Shown here piece after piece: positions 33,901 to 44,123 of a stretch of DNA of 64,000 bases; position 1 is the stretch's first letter; every line of letters begins with the position of its first letter. A model generated the notes under the pieces. It saw only the letters and a list, made by a program, of their open reading frames with translations, was not told the origin of the DNA and searched no databases. This DNA is from Tricholoma matsutake (Eukaryota; Basidiomycota; Agaricomycetes; Agaricales; Tricholomataceae): contig AP026538.1 of assembly GCA_026075535.2 (NCBI GenBank), positions 14,330,337-14,394,336 of the forward strand. Direction: 5' to 3'. A program made the translations under genes and the position numbers.

Positions 33901-35157
33901 CGCCAGGTGCTGTGAGACCGATGTCTTTGCCCTAATCCAGACATTCTGCCCATAGACGTATCGCGGTGTTCCTTTTGCCTTTACGAGTTGGGAGATCTTC
34001 TTCGTTGATTGGGAGTACGAGTATCTTGGCTCGTCATATTCTTCTGTCAGCAGGGTTTTCCTTGGTTTGAAAATGCCGATGACAGGTTCCCCTCGGATGT
34101 AGGTGATTAGTAGTTCATCATCCGTGATCCCTTGCATGGGTGCCTCCTCTGGTTGTCCTGTTGTCTGTTCCGTTGCCTGTTTGTGGTTTGCCGATGCTGG
34201 GTTTTCCTTCCCAGTGCTTTCTTTGTCCTGTGGCCCAATGGGCTCCGCATCATGAAGAGTTGCAACTGCAATCTCTTTGTCGTTCACTTCTTCTATCGTC
34301 GCCTTTCTGGTCTCGGTGGGCATTCTGTTTCTTTTTGGTTCGGTGTGGAGGGCTCCTCCCATCACCTTTGCTTTGGTGACAATTCTTCGGCATTGCTCAA
34401 GCCACTCTTCTTTCGTCAGTGTCTTTGTCTTGGAAAGGAGTCTTTCTCTTTCCCTGGCAGCTAGCCTCTTGAATTGCGCCCATTGCTCTTCTCTCATCTT
34501 TATTTTGAGATCGATCTTTTCTTTTTCTCTGGCGACTATTCTTCGGCACCATGCCTGTTGTTCTTCTTTTGTCATGTTGAAGGGGTTCTCCTTTTCCTTG
34601 GTTCCCTTCTGGCGCCATGATAGGCACCCTTTGTTGGGTTTCTCAGTTCGCACCCTCCCGATGAGGGTTCTTCCTTTCCCATGTGAGAGTTCTGTGTGAC
34701 CCTTGTTCTTCGCCCTGAGCTGGAAGGTTCCGGTCCTCCAGTTGATCACAGGGTTAATCTTCCTGAGCCATGGCAGGCCCAAGATGATTGCTTCTCCTCC
34801 TAATCCCACGATCAGGAAGGTCGTCACGAATGTTCGCCCCTTGATCATTAGCGGTCCCCTGGCGTATTGGGAGATTTCCCCTTTCTTGTTTGGGGTTCCA
34901 TCCACATTCTTTACTTTGATGATTCTTTCCAGGGGGCGCAGTCTGAGTCCATTTTCCTCTGCGAATTCGTGGCTCATGAATACTCCTCCCGCTCCTGAGT
35001 CAAGTAGGGCTTTGGTTTTGATGACTTTCCTCCCGTCTGCTCCTATCACTTTGACATCTAGATGCATAGATTGATTCTTCAAAGTGGCTAGTAGTACAGA
35101 GCTAATGGAAAGTTCGGTGGTACCTGGCATCGAGGCAGGCCACCTCTTTAAAAACCC
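30967..35157 (-). pseudogene. pol: G2 pol: protease, charged linker, RT, RNase H, integrase, chromodomain
   Basis: A single -1 frame relative to gag. Protease (KALLDSGAGGVFMS), then about 300 residues of Lys/Glu-rich linker with three repeats of the type EEQWAQFKRLAARERERL, RT ([21 protein letters not shown]), RNase H ([13 protein letters not shown]), integrase (GHPGQWQTT...CATCQQMK; TTNFITDLP; ISDRDPRF; DGETEWVNQEVE) and chromodomain (VEAIIRHKKKGRTMHFLVKW). TGA stops near 33649, 32686 and 31450 fall where CGA is expected. The first catalytic Asp of integrase is Asn, in Y as well. Confidence 0.88.
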
Positions 35158-36272
35158 TCATCCTCTATTGCGGCAAGAGCCCTCATCCTGTCTTCTTCAT
35201 CGAGGTCCTTTATGATTGCTCGGATCTTTGAGTAGGCTTCTTCGCCTTTCTTCTTTGGGAATGACCGGTTCTCAGTTCTTGTTTCCCCTTTCTTGTGTTT
35301 GGTTGCTCTGTGCCCAGGTTGGTGGCACACAAAGCACAGCCCCTTCTTCATGTGTTCAACCCTCTCCTGGTCAGAGAGTCAGTTGATTTCTAGTGGGGTT
35401 TCTTTTGGTTTAGAGTTCGTGGGCCTCTTTGCCCAGCTCTCCTGTAATTTCCCAGTTATCGCTTTTTCTCTCCTCCATTGTCCGTCATATTTGGAGGCAG
35501 CATTGATCATCCCTTCAAGGGTTGTGGGGATCGTTTCCATGTTGAATACTCTTTCAAGGAGCTTGGGGTTTAACCCGTCCATGAAGAGTTCGATCAGGGC
35601 GGTATCATCATTGATCCCTGCCTTCTCTTGCAGGATTCGGAATTGCGCGATGTAATCCTCCAGGTCCTGTCCCTGCTTCAGTGTTTTCATTTTGGTTCTG
35701 GCTCTGCCAGCTTCATTGATCGGGGTGAACGCTACTTTGAGCGCCATTTCAAAGGTTGACCATGTCCCTAGGTCTTCCTTTTCTGCCCATGTCTGTGCCC
35801 AGGGCACGGCGGTTCCTCCGTTCATAAATGACAACGTGAAGATGATTTTCTTTTCATCTGTGTCATAGATTCCATGGTTTACTCTCAGATAGAGTTTCAC
35901 TTCTTGTAAGAACTTTGCGGTTCTAGTTCGGTCCCCTGTGAAGTCAGAGGGGGTTCGGATTCTAATCTCCTTGTTCAATGCGGTGGGTTCGGTAGACATG
36001 TTATTGGGGATGTCATCGTTGGATAAGGAGAATGGGTCTCGTTCTGGGGTTTCTTCTTTGCTTGTCAGTCTGAAGTCTTCTTCAGTGAAGTATCTTGGTT
36101 CCTCGTCTTCTGTTCGCTTCAAGAACCACTTTTGTGCTGGTTCTGAGTATTGTACTAGTCGACCTTGGTATCTATACCACGAGGTTCTTCCTGATGTTGA
36201 TGCTCCTGTTGGAGGTCGGTCTGGGCTTTGTCTGAAAGATGTTGTGTCTGCACCTAGGTAGGTGGACTTCAT
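35148..36272 (-). pseudogene. gag: G2 gag (one internal stop)
   Basis: Starts at ATG 36272 or at a downstream Met; includes SWYRYQGRLVQYSEPAQKW, a capsid domain (GDRTRTAKFLQEVKLYLRVN, TLSFMNGGTAVPWAQTW, LKQGQDLEDYIAQFRIL) and a knuckle CX2CX4HX4K (CFVCHQPGHRATK, last Cys absent in G2 and Y alike). A TGA after LEIN (about 35377) replaces an arginine. The tail IRAIIKDLDEEDRMRAL ends at TAA 35148. Confidence 0.87.
35151..35157 (-). promoter_or_regulatory. G2 gag-pol -1 slip site
   Basis: In the sense direction gag ends GAG GGT TTT TAA, so G GGT TTT forms an X XXY YYZ slip heptamer directly on the stop codon. The pol frame is open in -1 from here. Y has the identical arrangement. Confidence 0.65.
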
Positions 36273-36276
36273 AGAT

Positions 36277-36287
36277 CAGCTTGACCT
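36277..36287 (-). other. G2 primer binding site (self-primed type)
   Basis: Sense AGGTCAAGCTG begins two bases after the 5' LTR and is an exact reverse complement of CAGCTTGACCT at the presumed RNA start (36633-36623). Confidence 0.7.
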
Positions 36288-36289
36288 TT

Positions 36290-37087
36290 TGTTAAGACTA
36301 TAGGTCCTTGACTCAGCCTCGGCTTCGTGTATCGCAGTTGGAGGCTTTCCAACTGTCTCAGTATCGCACTAGGAGACTTTCCTAGTGTATTGGGCTTCCT
36401 GCCTTCACTTGGGTACTTCCTCAAGTAGTCACAGCTATCCATACTCAGAGGCTTTCTGAGTAGACCATTCATTCATGTATCACAGTTGGAGGCTTTCCAA
36501 CTGTCGAGTTCGGGTTATCACAGCTAGGGGCTTCCTAAGCTGTCGAGTTCGAGTGTATCACAACTAAGGGACTTCCTTAGTTGTCAAGTGTTCTGGTTGA
36601 GTCTAAGACCGTTGGTTGAATTAGGTCAAGCTGGAGAATACACAGAGTGTAGCTACAGCTTATATACTGTTCTAGGACTACCTATCATCCAATCAGAAAG
36701 TGAGATGCTTATCAGGTAAATATAGACAAGAACAATGGAGACAATAGGCCTCATGCCTCACATGAGGCATCTGATGTCAAGGAGTGCTGTGGCGCAGCAT
36801 TATCAGAGAACAATAAGAGAATGGCCTCATGCTACACATGAGGTGTCTGATGTCACAGATCCGATGTCAAGGATCCGATGTCAAGGACCTGCTGCGGCGC
36901 AGCATGTCGATCGTGGGGGTCCGATGTCCTGGGCCTCATGTAAAGGGGGTTGTTGTACCACGGTGCATGTGGGAGTGGGTGTATGGAGTCTCCACGCATC
37001 AAGGTGTCTTCCATCGGAAGAGAGTCGAGTCGAATAAGAAAAAATGAACTGCCCATACTTGCGGGTTCCTGTAGACAAATCATAACA
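36290..37087 (-). repeat. G2 5' LTR
   Basis: 798-bp LTR, upstream one for this minus-strand element, flanked on the right by CCCAC. It holds the promoter (36623-36666), the hairpin array (about 36335-36583), and palindromes GCTGCGGCGCAGC and GCCTCATG..CATGAGGC. Confidence 0.95.
36623..36666 (-). promoter_or_regulatory. G2 TATA box and presumed RNA start
   Basis: TATATAAG (36666-36659) is followed 25 bp later by CAGCTTGACCT (36633-36623), which pairs with the primer site. The spacing is as in Y, Z and Gypsy-1. Confidence 0.65.
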
Positions 37088-37208
37088 CCCACTCCCTCGC
37101 ATTCAATGTGAGGGATGTGGTTAATTAAAATTTTTTGATCTTTCACTACTCTGAAAAAAATTAGAGTGTCATGAATAAACATTATATTACTATCTAATAA
37201 TTCTCCTG

Positions 37209-37282
37209 TGGCTCAACTGGTTAAGCACATATGTTTGGTTTGTCATGTGATCACTCTAATCAAGATGTCTTGAGTTCAATCC
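37209..37282 (+). other. tRNA-like Pol III boxes, right end of TIR-B
   Basis: A-box TGGCTCAACTGG (37209-37220), identical to TIR-A, and B-box-like GAGTTCAATCC (37272-37282), pointing toward the right terminus. Confidence 0.6.
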
Positions 37283-37521
37283 TTACTCTGCACAAATATA
37301 TTTTGTAGGCACTTTGACAACTTAAGACTTGAAATTTGACTATTCATTAGGGTATATACTCTAAGTTGAGGATCTGGAGTAACCAGAATCTGGTCAGAAT
37401 AACCAGAATAACTGGACTCCAATTGGAATAACTGGACTCTGACCGGAATAACTGGACTCCAACTGGAATAATTGGACTCCAACCGGAATAGGTGGGGGAG
37501 GGTAAATTACAGGGTTGGTGG

Positions 37522-38500
37522 CAGATGAAACACAATCCCTTTCAGAGGTGTTCCATGTGTTCTTGGTTTGTCAGTCGGTTGATTCCAAGAGAGGGCTATC
37601 CTTTCTTTGCTGTTTCATTTGTCTTCTGGTTCTGCCTGGTCTTTCCCAGGATTGCCATGGCCTGTTTCCATTGGCCTTCATATTTCGAAGCTGCCTTTAT
37701 CCAGCCTTCGAGAGTGTTGGGTACCATCTCCATTGTGTATACCCTCTTCAGTAATTTGGGGCGCAGTCCATCCATGAAGTACTTGATCATGGCTGCATCT
37801 TCTGTGATTCCTGTCCTGTCTTTCAGGATGTGGAAGTTTGCCACATATTCTTTGAGGTTCCCTGAACCTTGTTTGAGATTCTTGATCTCAGTCTTTGCTG
37901 TTCCGGCATCGTCAATCAGTGAGAAGGCTTCTAGGACCTTCTGTCTGAAGTCTGTGTATTCTCTGAGTCCCTCGGATTGGTGTTGGTTGATGAATGCCTG
38001 TGCCCAGGCAGCTGCTGTCCCTCCATTCATGAAGGAAAGTGTGAAGATGAACTTCTTGTCATTCATGTCATAGACCTGGTCATTGATTCACAGGTATAGG
38101 TCTATCTCCTGCAGGAACTTGGTGGTCTTGGTCTACTCTCCTGAGAAGTCTGTAGGTGATTGGATTCAAATGTCCTTTACAGACATCATAGGTGTGGTTG
38201 CAGTGGGTTCAGACATCTCGTTATAGAGGTCGTTGATTTCATCTGTCGGGAAGTGGGATGTTTCGGGTAGGGTGTGTGTGGTTGTTCAAAGTCTTCATTG
38301 GTGTAGTAATCTCCTCTTTGTCTGTTGGTTGTTCTGTAGAACCAACACTGTGCTGGAGTTGAGTAATGGACTAGTCTTCCATTGTATCGGTACCAAGATG
38401 AACCTGGCTGTGGTTCTGCTGGAGACATGCCATCTCACTGGAACAGGCAGGGAATGCAAGCAGAAGGCCCTAAAGCATGGGCAGAACCTCTATAGCAGTA
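37522..38500 (-). pseudogene. gag: X gag, 5' part
   Basis: Contains SSWYRYNGRLVHYSTPAQCW, a capsid domain (FTLSFMNGGTAAAWAQAFIN, KDRTGITEDAAMIKYFMDGL) and the first half of the knuckle (GLCFICHQP) where TIR-B is inserted. A stretch of about 180 bp (about 38424-38600) has no counterpart in G2 and looks like extra sequence near the N-terminus. Several stops are present. Confidence 0.75.
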
Positions 38501-38697
38501 GTATCGATGGACAAACAGTCTATAGCCTACGTGGATATCTAGCATGCAGTCACATGACCGTGTCTCTAACTCCACCAGGTGCTGCCACCATGGCTACACC
38601 GCTTCTCTTGGTGGTCGGTCTGGGGTTTGTCTAAACCCAGGTCGTTGTGGTGTGTTTCGAGATGTATTGCCTACACCTAGGTAGGTGGGCTAGCAGA

Positions 38698-38709
38698 TAG
38701 TTTAGATCT
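38698..38709 (-). other. X primer binding site (self-primed type)
   Basis: Sense AGATCTAAACTA begins two bases after the 5' LTR and is an exact reverse complement of TAGTTTAGATCT at the presumed RNA start (38947-38936). Confidence 0.7.
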
Positions 38710-38711
38710 TA

Positions 38712-39368
38712 TGTTAAGGGTGAAGCCTTAACCACTCGATCTAGTCAATGTCGTTTGTCAAGGTGCTTCCTCGACAAGTCATTCTGCACTAGTCTTACTT
38801 GGAGCATCTGACATAAGATGGATAGTGCACTCTAGCAGGCCTTCTGCATAGAGTCTTTGGGTTCACGCACTAAGGGGCTTCCTTAGTGGTTTCAAGTAAG
38901 TTCGCAAGTTCACAAGTTAAAGCTGTAGATTGCCTAGATCTAAACTAAGGACATCCCTACTATGAGTTGCAGTATTTATACTACAAGGGAGGTCCTTATT
39001 GTCCAATCAGAAAGATAGATGTGTATCAAGTAAGAATAGAAACAATAAGCCTCATGCCTAGCATGAGGCATCCAATGTCAAGGATCCGATGTCAAGGACT
39101 TGCTGTGGCGCAGCATGTCAATCATGAGAGTCCGATGTCATGGACCTCATGTCAAAGGGCTGTCATATCACAGCATGTGTGGGAATGGGTTTGGGTGCAT
39201 GGAGTCACCATGCATCAGGGGTGCCTTCTATGGGAAGGGGATCAAAGGCATGCATTGTGTGTGTCTGGTGTCAAGGGCACGCCTCGGGCATGAGTCAGGG
39301 AGTGCCTACTGTCTGGAGGGGATCATCGGGTGCGTCGGGTCTCATGAGTTACAAGGAAAATTGTAACA
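38712..39368 (-). repeat. X 5' LTR
   Basis: 657 bp, ends TGTTACAATTTTCC...CTTAACA in the sense direction. No second copy is in the window. It contains hairpins of the G2 type such as CACTAAGGGGCTTCCTTAGTG is longer than allowed to quote fully elsewhere; arms CACTAAGG and CCTTAGTG. It abuts the W copia relic at 39369. Confidence 0.75.
38936..38980 (-). promoter_or_regulatory. X TATA box and presumed RNA start
   Basis: TATAAATA (38980-38973) is followed 25 bp later by TAGTTTAGATCT (38947-38936), which pairs perfectly with the primer site at 38698-38709. Confidence 0.65.
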
Positions 39369-40750
39369 GACTGGAATTGTACTGACCAAGTGAACATGCA
39401 ACATAGGCAATGTCAGGACGAGTACAGACTGCCAGATATATGAGGGATCCAACTAAACTTTGATATTCTTGAGTGAGGAGATGGTCAGGAATGTCCAAGA
39501 TCGCTCCTGGAGCAATAGGACAAAGTTGATGGAGTCTGGTCCAAAGGGGTAGAGGAGAGGTACGACACTCAGTCATATTCCAAGTAGACAAGAGGTCAGC
39601 AATGAAAGGTTTCAGAGAAAGCCAGATTTTGTGCTGAGAATGATCTCATATGATCTGTATACCAAGATAAAGTGAAGCTGGACCAAGGTCGACAACCTCA
39701 ATCTCTTTGCATAATTCCCCAAGGAACCAACAGTACAATGTAATAGAGTTTATCATTGCCAATCCATCATCTACATGCACAGGAATGATGAGTTGTAGGT
39801 CACAGCCATCTGTTGGCATGGTAATGGAGGGATCTGGAGGTGAAGACCAGCGACCATGAAAAACAGCATGGTCAACCTTGCAATGGGAGAGTCCAACGCG
39901 AGCAAGAATACAGCACAATAATGTGTAGAACTCGAAGGAAGCTTGTTTCAGACCATAGATAGCACAAAGTAGGTGGAGAACAGTTTTGGGATCAGGTTCA
40001 GGGAAGCCAGGAACTTGTTTCAAGTAGATGTCGAGAGACAGTGGTGCATGGAGGAATGCCATCTTGACATTGAAGCTAAAAATTTCCCAGTCATGATGAG
40101 TGGCATGGGCAAGGACAATGGGTATGCTGGTTGTCTTAGCAACAGGTGCAAAAGTAGAACCATAGTCCTCAGGACACTGACTGAAGCCCTGCACCACTAG
40201 ACGTGCCTTCTCCTTCCCACAAATAATTGATCCATCAGGGTTGAACTTGAAAGCATAAACCCAATGCACGCCTATGGCCTTCCTACCAGGAGGAAGAGTC
40301 GTCCATTCAAAAACAGAATGTTCCTCTAAGCTGGCAACTTCACACTTCATTGCCGCAAGCCAAACAGGAGTATCTGGTCTAGCAATCGCTTCATTATAAG
40401 TGTCAGGTGCTATGGATGGATCAAAATGATGAATGCGAGAGAAGCAAGATGGATCAGCATAAGCAGCAAGAAGAAAATGCTCAGTTATGACTTCCATCTC
40501 ATTCGACTGAAGACACTCAAAGTCTACCGGGAGAATGAAATCCTGGATGGTGACAAAAGAAATAAAGTCTCCAAGAGCTGCATGCGACACACCTCCACTT
40601 TGACAAGCAGACCGTAGAGCTAAAAGCCATTCCTTGTGATGAGCAAGATCTTCATTGTATACCTGTCCAGCAGTAGTCTGATGCACAATTCGATGGGGTC
40701 AAAAGATGGTAGAGTCAGCTTCAGTAGGTGGATCCAGTAAGATGGGAGAA
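39369..40750 (-). pseudogene. W reverse transcriptase part
   Basis: Minus-strand coding at 39646-40686 includes ARPDTPVWLAAMKCEVASLE, GVHWVYAFKFNPDGSI, KARLVVQGFSQ, FSFNVKMAFLHAPL, IYGLKQASFEFYTLL and VHVDDGLAMINS at the active site (YxDD is HVDD). A second piece (39349-39591) holds SLVGSLIYLAVCTRPDIAYV, the usual RT end. The frame changes between them. RNase H is absent. This is the copia family by sequence and order. Confidence 0.85.
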
Positions 40751-41321
40751 TGTCAAGACCGATTCTTCCAACCAAACTTCTGATCATTTTCTGCCCCCTT
40801 CTCAGCTGCCTTACATCACAGCCCACCTCCTATCAGCAGCACTGCCTAGAGGCGAAATTCCCTCATTTCCAATTAGGTGAAATGGTTTCAGGAATTGCCT
40901 CGGAAGCCAGTTTTCATATTAACCACAGCCTCGGAAACTCCAACCTTAGTATTTAAGCTAGCTACTTTCGTTTTGTATCGCCAGTTTGTAAATCAACCAA
41001 GTCTCCCACTTAATCCTATCCTCTTTAAAACTCCAATCACATTCTTAAGTTCTTACTCATCCTCTCTGGAAATTCTCCGGACCTCTGGTCATCTTCCTTA
41101 CCCTCGCCTTGAAATTAGGACACTTGATGAGGAGAAGGGCGCAACTTCTTATAAGTTGAAGCCAAGTACTTTCTGCTCCCCCACTTGGTGCGACACATCA
41201 AGTAAACCCTGCCCCAGATTTCTGTAGGATTCCCTGTTTTACTCCATCTGACCACTACAACTTCTATCGTCTGGCTACGACTGGAATTCCGACGACTTCC
41301 CTTCAAGTTCAGTACTTAACA
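40751..41321 (+). repeat. Z 5' LTR
   Basis: 571-bp LTR matching 54221-54802 apart from an 11-bp difference in length. The following 240 bp to the gag ATG are leader. Confidence 0.93.
40950..40993 (+). promoter_or_regulatory. Z TATA box and presumed RNA start
   Basis: TATTTAAG (40950-40957) is followed 25 bp later by AGTTTGTAAAT (40983-40993), an exact match to the reverse complement of the primer site at 41324-41334. Confidence 0.65.
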
Positions 41322-41323
41322 GT

Positions 41324-41334
41324 ATTTACAAACT
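41324..41334 (+). other. Z primer binding site (self-primed type)
   Basis: ATTTACAAACT starts two bases after the 5' LTR and pairs perfectly with AGTTTGTAAAT at the presumed RNA start. Confidence 0.7.
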
Positions 41335-41565
41335 CTCACTTCTCTCATCAAACCCATCCCATCTTTTCTTATGACTCCTACTGAGTCACAAACCCAACGA
41401 ACTACAAGAAACTCCTGCCATGCTGGCATGGTACCAGGATTATCAGCAATACGCTGATCCATACTTCCTTCCCCTAGACACGCTTTGACTTTTGGTGCAT
41501 CCACCAGACCATCCAACATCTTCAGGCAAATTGGTTCTGGAGCACCCTCCATCAGTGCTAACGTC

Positions 41566-42776
41566 ATGTCTCAACCTCTGGAGACCCCTTGGAATACGAC
41601 TCCACTTGAGTATGTAGAGAATGTTGGGCAACCTAACCCCTTCGACGAGGAAGGTCCAGGTAAAGAGGACAGACTTCCTGGTGGACCTGACGACCCTAGC
41701 AGTCCTGACGGCCCTGGGGATGACCCCAATCCTGATGACCCTGATGACCATCTACCTCCCGTTGGTAGAAATCCTGATCCAGGAGATAGGTTTCTCGATG
41801 CTCTCTTTGAGCTCTCGGATAGTCTCCAAACCCTCCGTCAGAACCAAGCACCCAAGACCGAGAAGATCAAAGTTTGTGATCCTGATACTTTCGACGGGGC
41901 TAATCCCCAGAAACTTCAGGGCTTCCTAGTCTCGTGCAACCTTCACTTATGCAATCATCCTCAGGTATTCGCCTCCAACAAAAAGAAAATTCTATTCATC
42001 CTTTCCTACCTCAAAGGGTCAGCTCTTAGCTGGTTTGAACCTGGACTCAATGACCCAACCCATTCTGCCCATTGGATGTGGAACTACAAGGTATTCCTTA
42101 GTGAGTTGGAAAGCAATTTTGATCCTCACGACCCTGTCGGGGACATGGAAAAGGCTCTTTCAGAACTCACAATGAAGAAAGGTGGAAGAATAGTGAAGTA
42201 TAATGTGGACTTCTGGGACTGGCTTCCCAGGTCAACTGGAATGAGGCCGCTCTTTGCGACTGGTATTTCTGCGGTCTTCCACTCCATCTCTGCATAGAAG
42301 TCTTACAGGGGGGATGACCCGAAACTCTAGCATCCCTACATCTTAAAGCCCAGGATGCTGACCACATCTATTGGATGCAGGAAGAAGAAACCTGCTTAGA
42401 AACAAAGACCACCAGAAATTCTGCACACACCTGAAAGAAGGAATCTAAAGGTTCTCCTAGCTCCAATTCCAACACTCAGTCCAAACCCCAGCCCTCGTCC
42501 AGCACCAACCGCACCAACCAATCCTCATCCGGCAGCTCCTCTGGGTCAAAGAACAACTTCCAGAAGGACAAGCCAAAAAACTCTATTTCTGACAAGTTGG
42601 GGAAAGATGGTAAACTAACCAGAGATGAGTGTGAATGCCACATGAAGGAAGGACTTTGCCTCTACTGCAGCGAGAAAGGACATGGAGCCGGGAATTGTCC
42701 GAAGTCCAAAGTGGCCAAAGCCCATGCTGCAGCAGTCACTGAGTCCAAGCCAGACTCTGCGGACCCAAAAAAATAG
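41566..42776 (+). pseudogene. gag: Z gag (one-base deletion)
   Basis: ATG 41566 (MSQPLETPW), Asp/Pro/Gly-rich arm, capsid domain (KVCDPDTFDGANPQKLQGF, LKGSALSWFEPGL), zinc knuckle CLYCSEKGHGAGNC, TAG at 42774. A one-base deletion near 42220 shifts the frame so that the upstream part ends at 42297. Closely related to Gypsy-1 gag. Confidence 0.87.
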
Positions 42777-42817
42777 TCTGCAACCCTCGGGAACATGCCA
42801 TTGGGGCTGAGGGTTGC
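42767..42817 (+). promoter_or_regulatory. Gag-pol -1 frameshift signal of Z
   Basis: Slip heptamer A AAA AAA (42767-42773) directly before TAG, six-base spacer, then a perfect nine-pair stem GCAACCCTC (42780-42788) / GAGGGTTGC (42809-42817) with a 20-nt loop. Pol is open in -1. This is a standard -1 frameshift layout. Confidence 0.8.
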
Positions 42818-43701
42818 ATTGACCTTTCCCAACTGGCTGCTTACATCCGTCTCAATGCATCCGCTCTTTCTGATCCTGAATCCCTTACCATCCTGTTATC
42901 CCTTTCCAAACAATCCCTAAAAATCCAAACTCTTATTGACTCTGGTTCCTCACATTGTTTCCTCAATTCATCATTTGTGCGGGACAACCAACTTGGTACC
43001 AAAACCATTCCTCTGATTGGACTCTGACTATATGATGGAACTTGTAACTCCACCATAACTCAAGTTGTGGAACTCCCAGTCACTTTTTCATCTGGTGAAA
43101 TGTTCAATCTGACATTTTATGTAACCTCGCTGGACTCTTCCTGTTCTGCAGTACTTGGTCATAACTGGCTGAAGCAATACAATCCATTGATTGACTGGTC
43201 TTCAGGCCAAATAAATTTCCGTTCTGCAGTTCAAAGAGGTCCTGCCCCCTCGACGTCCTCTGACTCTCCTATCTTGTGTGAGTCACCTTCACCTCTGAAC
43301 CTTCCAGCGGAAACCCGCAAAAACCCCATAATCACTAAACCCTCGAAACTTGTACCTCCTGAGATCTCTTTCATCAATGCCGCCGCTTACATGCATGCAA
43401 GAAAACTGCCTGGGGCTGTTGCCTTTCAGATGACATTCTCCCCAGAAGGACTGGTGGCTAAATCCTCGGCAGTGTCCAGAAATCCCCTGGACCTTTCTGA
43501 TGTTCCAGAAGAATATCACAAATTTGCAGATGTTTTCAATAAACAAAAAGCTGACACCCTTCCTCCACACTGTCCCTATGACCTCAAGATAGAGACGGAG
43601 GATAATGCTCCCCCACCTCCAGGTTGCATGTACTCCCTCTCTCCCTCTGAGCTCGAGGCCCTCCAAATATTTATTGAAGAAAATGTTTGTTCAGGCTTCA
43701 T
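42771..43701 (+). pseudogene. pol: Z pol, 5' part: protease to start of RT
   Basis: Protease (LIDSGSSHCFLNSSF), linker, and the RT start (SPSELEALQIFIEENVCSGF) where Y is inserted with duplication TCATC. One TGA after IGL near 43026 breaks the frame. Confidence 0.85.
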
Positions 43702-44041
43702 CTGTTACGATTTTTGTTATTGTAACCCAGGATGACCAGACGTATGCCGGCAAGACCGGGTACTTTATTTTTCTGATTCAACTCGACTCACCTCCGATGG
43801 GAGACACTTTGACACATGGTGACTCCATGCACCTGAACCCACTCCCATGCATGCTGTGATATGACAGCCCTTTGACATGAGGTCCATGATGTCAGACACT
43901 CACGATCAACATGCTGCGCCGCAGCACTCCATGACATCGGATGCCTCATGCTAGGCATGAGGCTTATTGTTCTATTGTTCTTTCTATTTATACTTGATAA
44001 CAATCCTACATTCCAATTGGACAATAGATATCTTTGAACCG

Positions 44042-44085
44042 TATATAAGCTGTAGTAATACTGCCTGTATTCCTCAGCTTGACCT
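44042..44085 (+). promoter_or_regulatory. Y TATA box and presumed RNA start
   Basis: TATATAAG (44042-44049), then 25 bp, then CAGCTTGACCT (44075-44085), exact reverse complement of the primer site 44377-44387. Confidence 0.68.
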
Positions 44086-44123
44086 AATTCAAACAACAGT
44101 CTTAGACTCAACCAGAACACTCG

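Larger units (their letters stand above)
29338..37087 (-). mobile_element. G2: complete Ty3 chromodomain retrotransposon with ORF3
   Basis: 7750 bp with two 798-bp LTRs and target duplication CCCAC (29333-29337, 37088-37092). Order on the minus strand: LTR, primer site, gag, pol, ORF3, LTR. It is inserted in the hairpin array of TIR-B. Gag and pol each carry a few TGA stops at former CGA codons and the first integrase Asp is Asn, so it is inactive. LTR differences are mostly CpG transitions. Confidence 0.95.
27499..37512. mobile_element. TIR-B: tRNA-like/hairpin-module element, split by G2
   Basis: The ends AGTACTTTACACTCCCCCACC and inverted CTGTAATTTACCCTCCCCCACC (each 20-22 bases; arms continue with CTATTCC) are flanked by a perfect 9-bp duplication GGTTGGTGG (27490-27498, 37513-37521). 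Without G2 it is about 2.26 kb. Interior order matches TIR-A: 'ggaataactgga' subterminal repeats, outward tRNA-like unit, CAC-rich tract, four modules with palindrome and splice-like signals, two CAAGCAACTGCTC repeats (28971-29060), hairpins with T-runs, outward tRNA-like unit, subterminal repeats. No gene inside. Confidence 0.85.
21845..39368 (-). mobile_element. X: decayed Ty3 chromodomain retrotransposon split by TIR-B
   Basis: It reads leftward: 5' LTR 38712-39368, gag 38500-37522 and 27489-27249, pol 27276-22934, ORF3 22901-22184, ORF4 22144-21941. The 3' LTR is missing; similarity to Y stops near 21845. It belongs to the G2/Y group (LTRs start TGTTAYRATTT; same extra genes) but is more diverged. 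Many frameshifts and stops show great age. TIR-B sits in its gag zinc knuckle. Confidence 0.85.
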
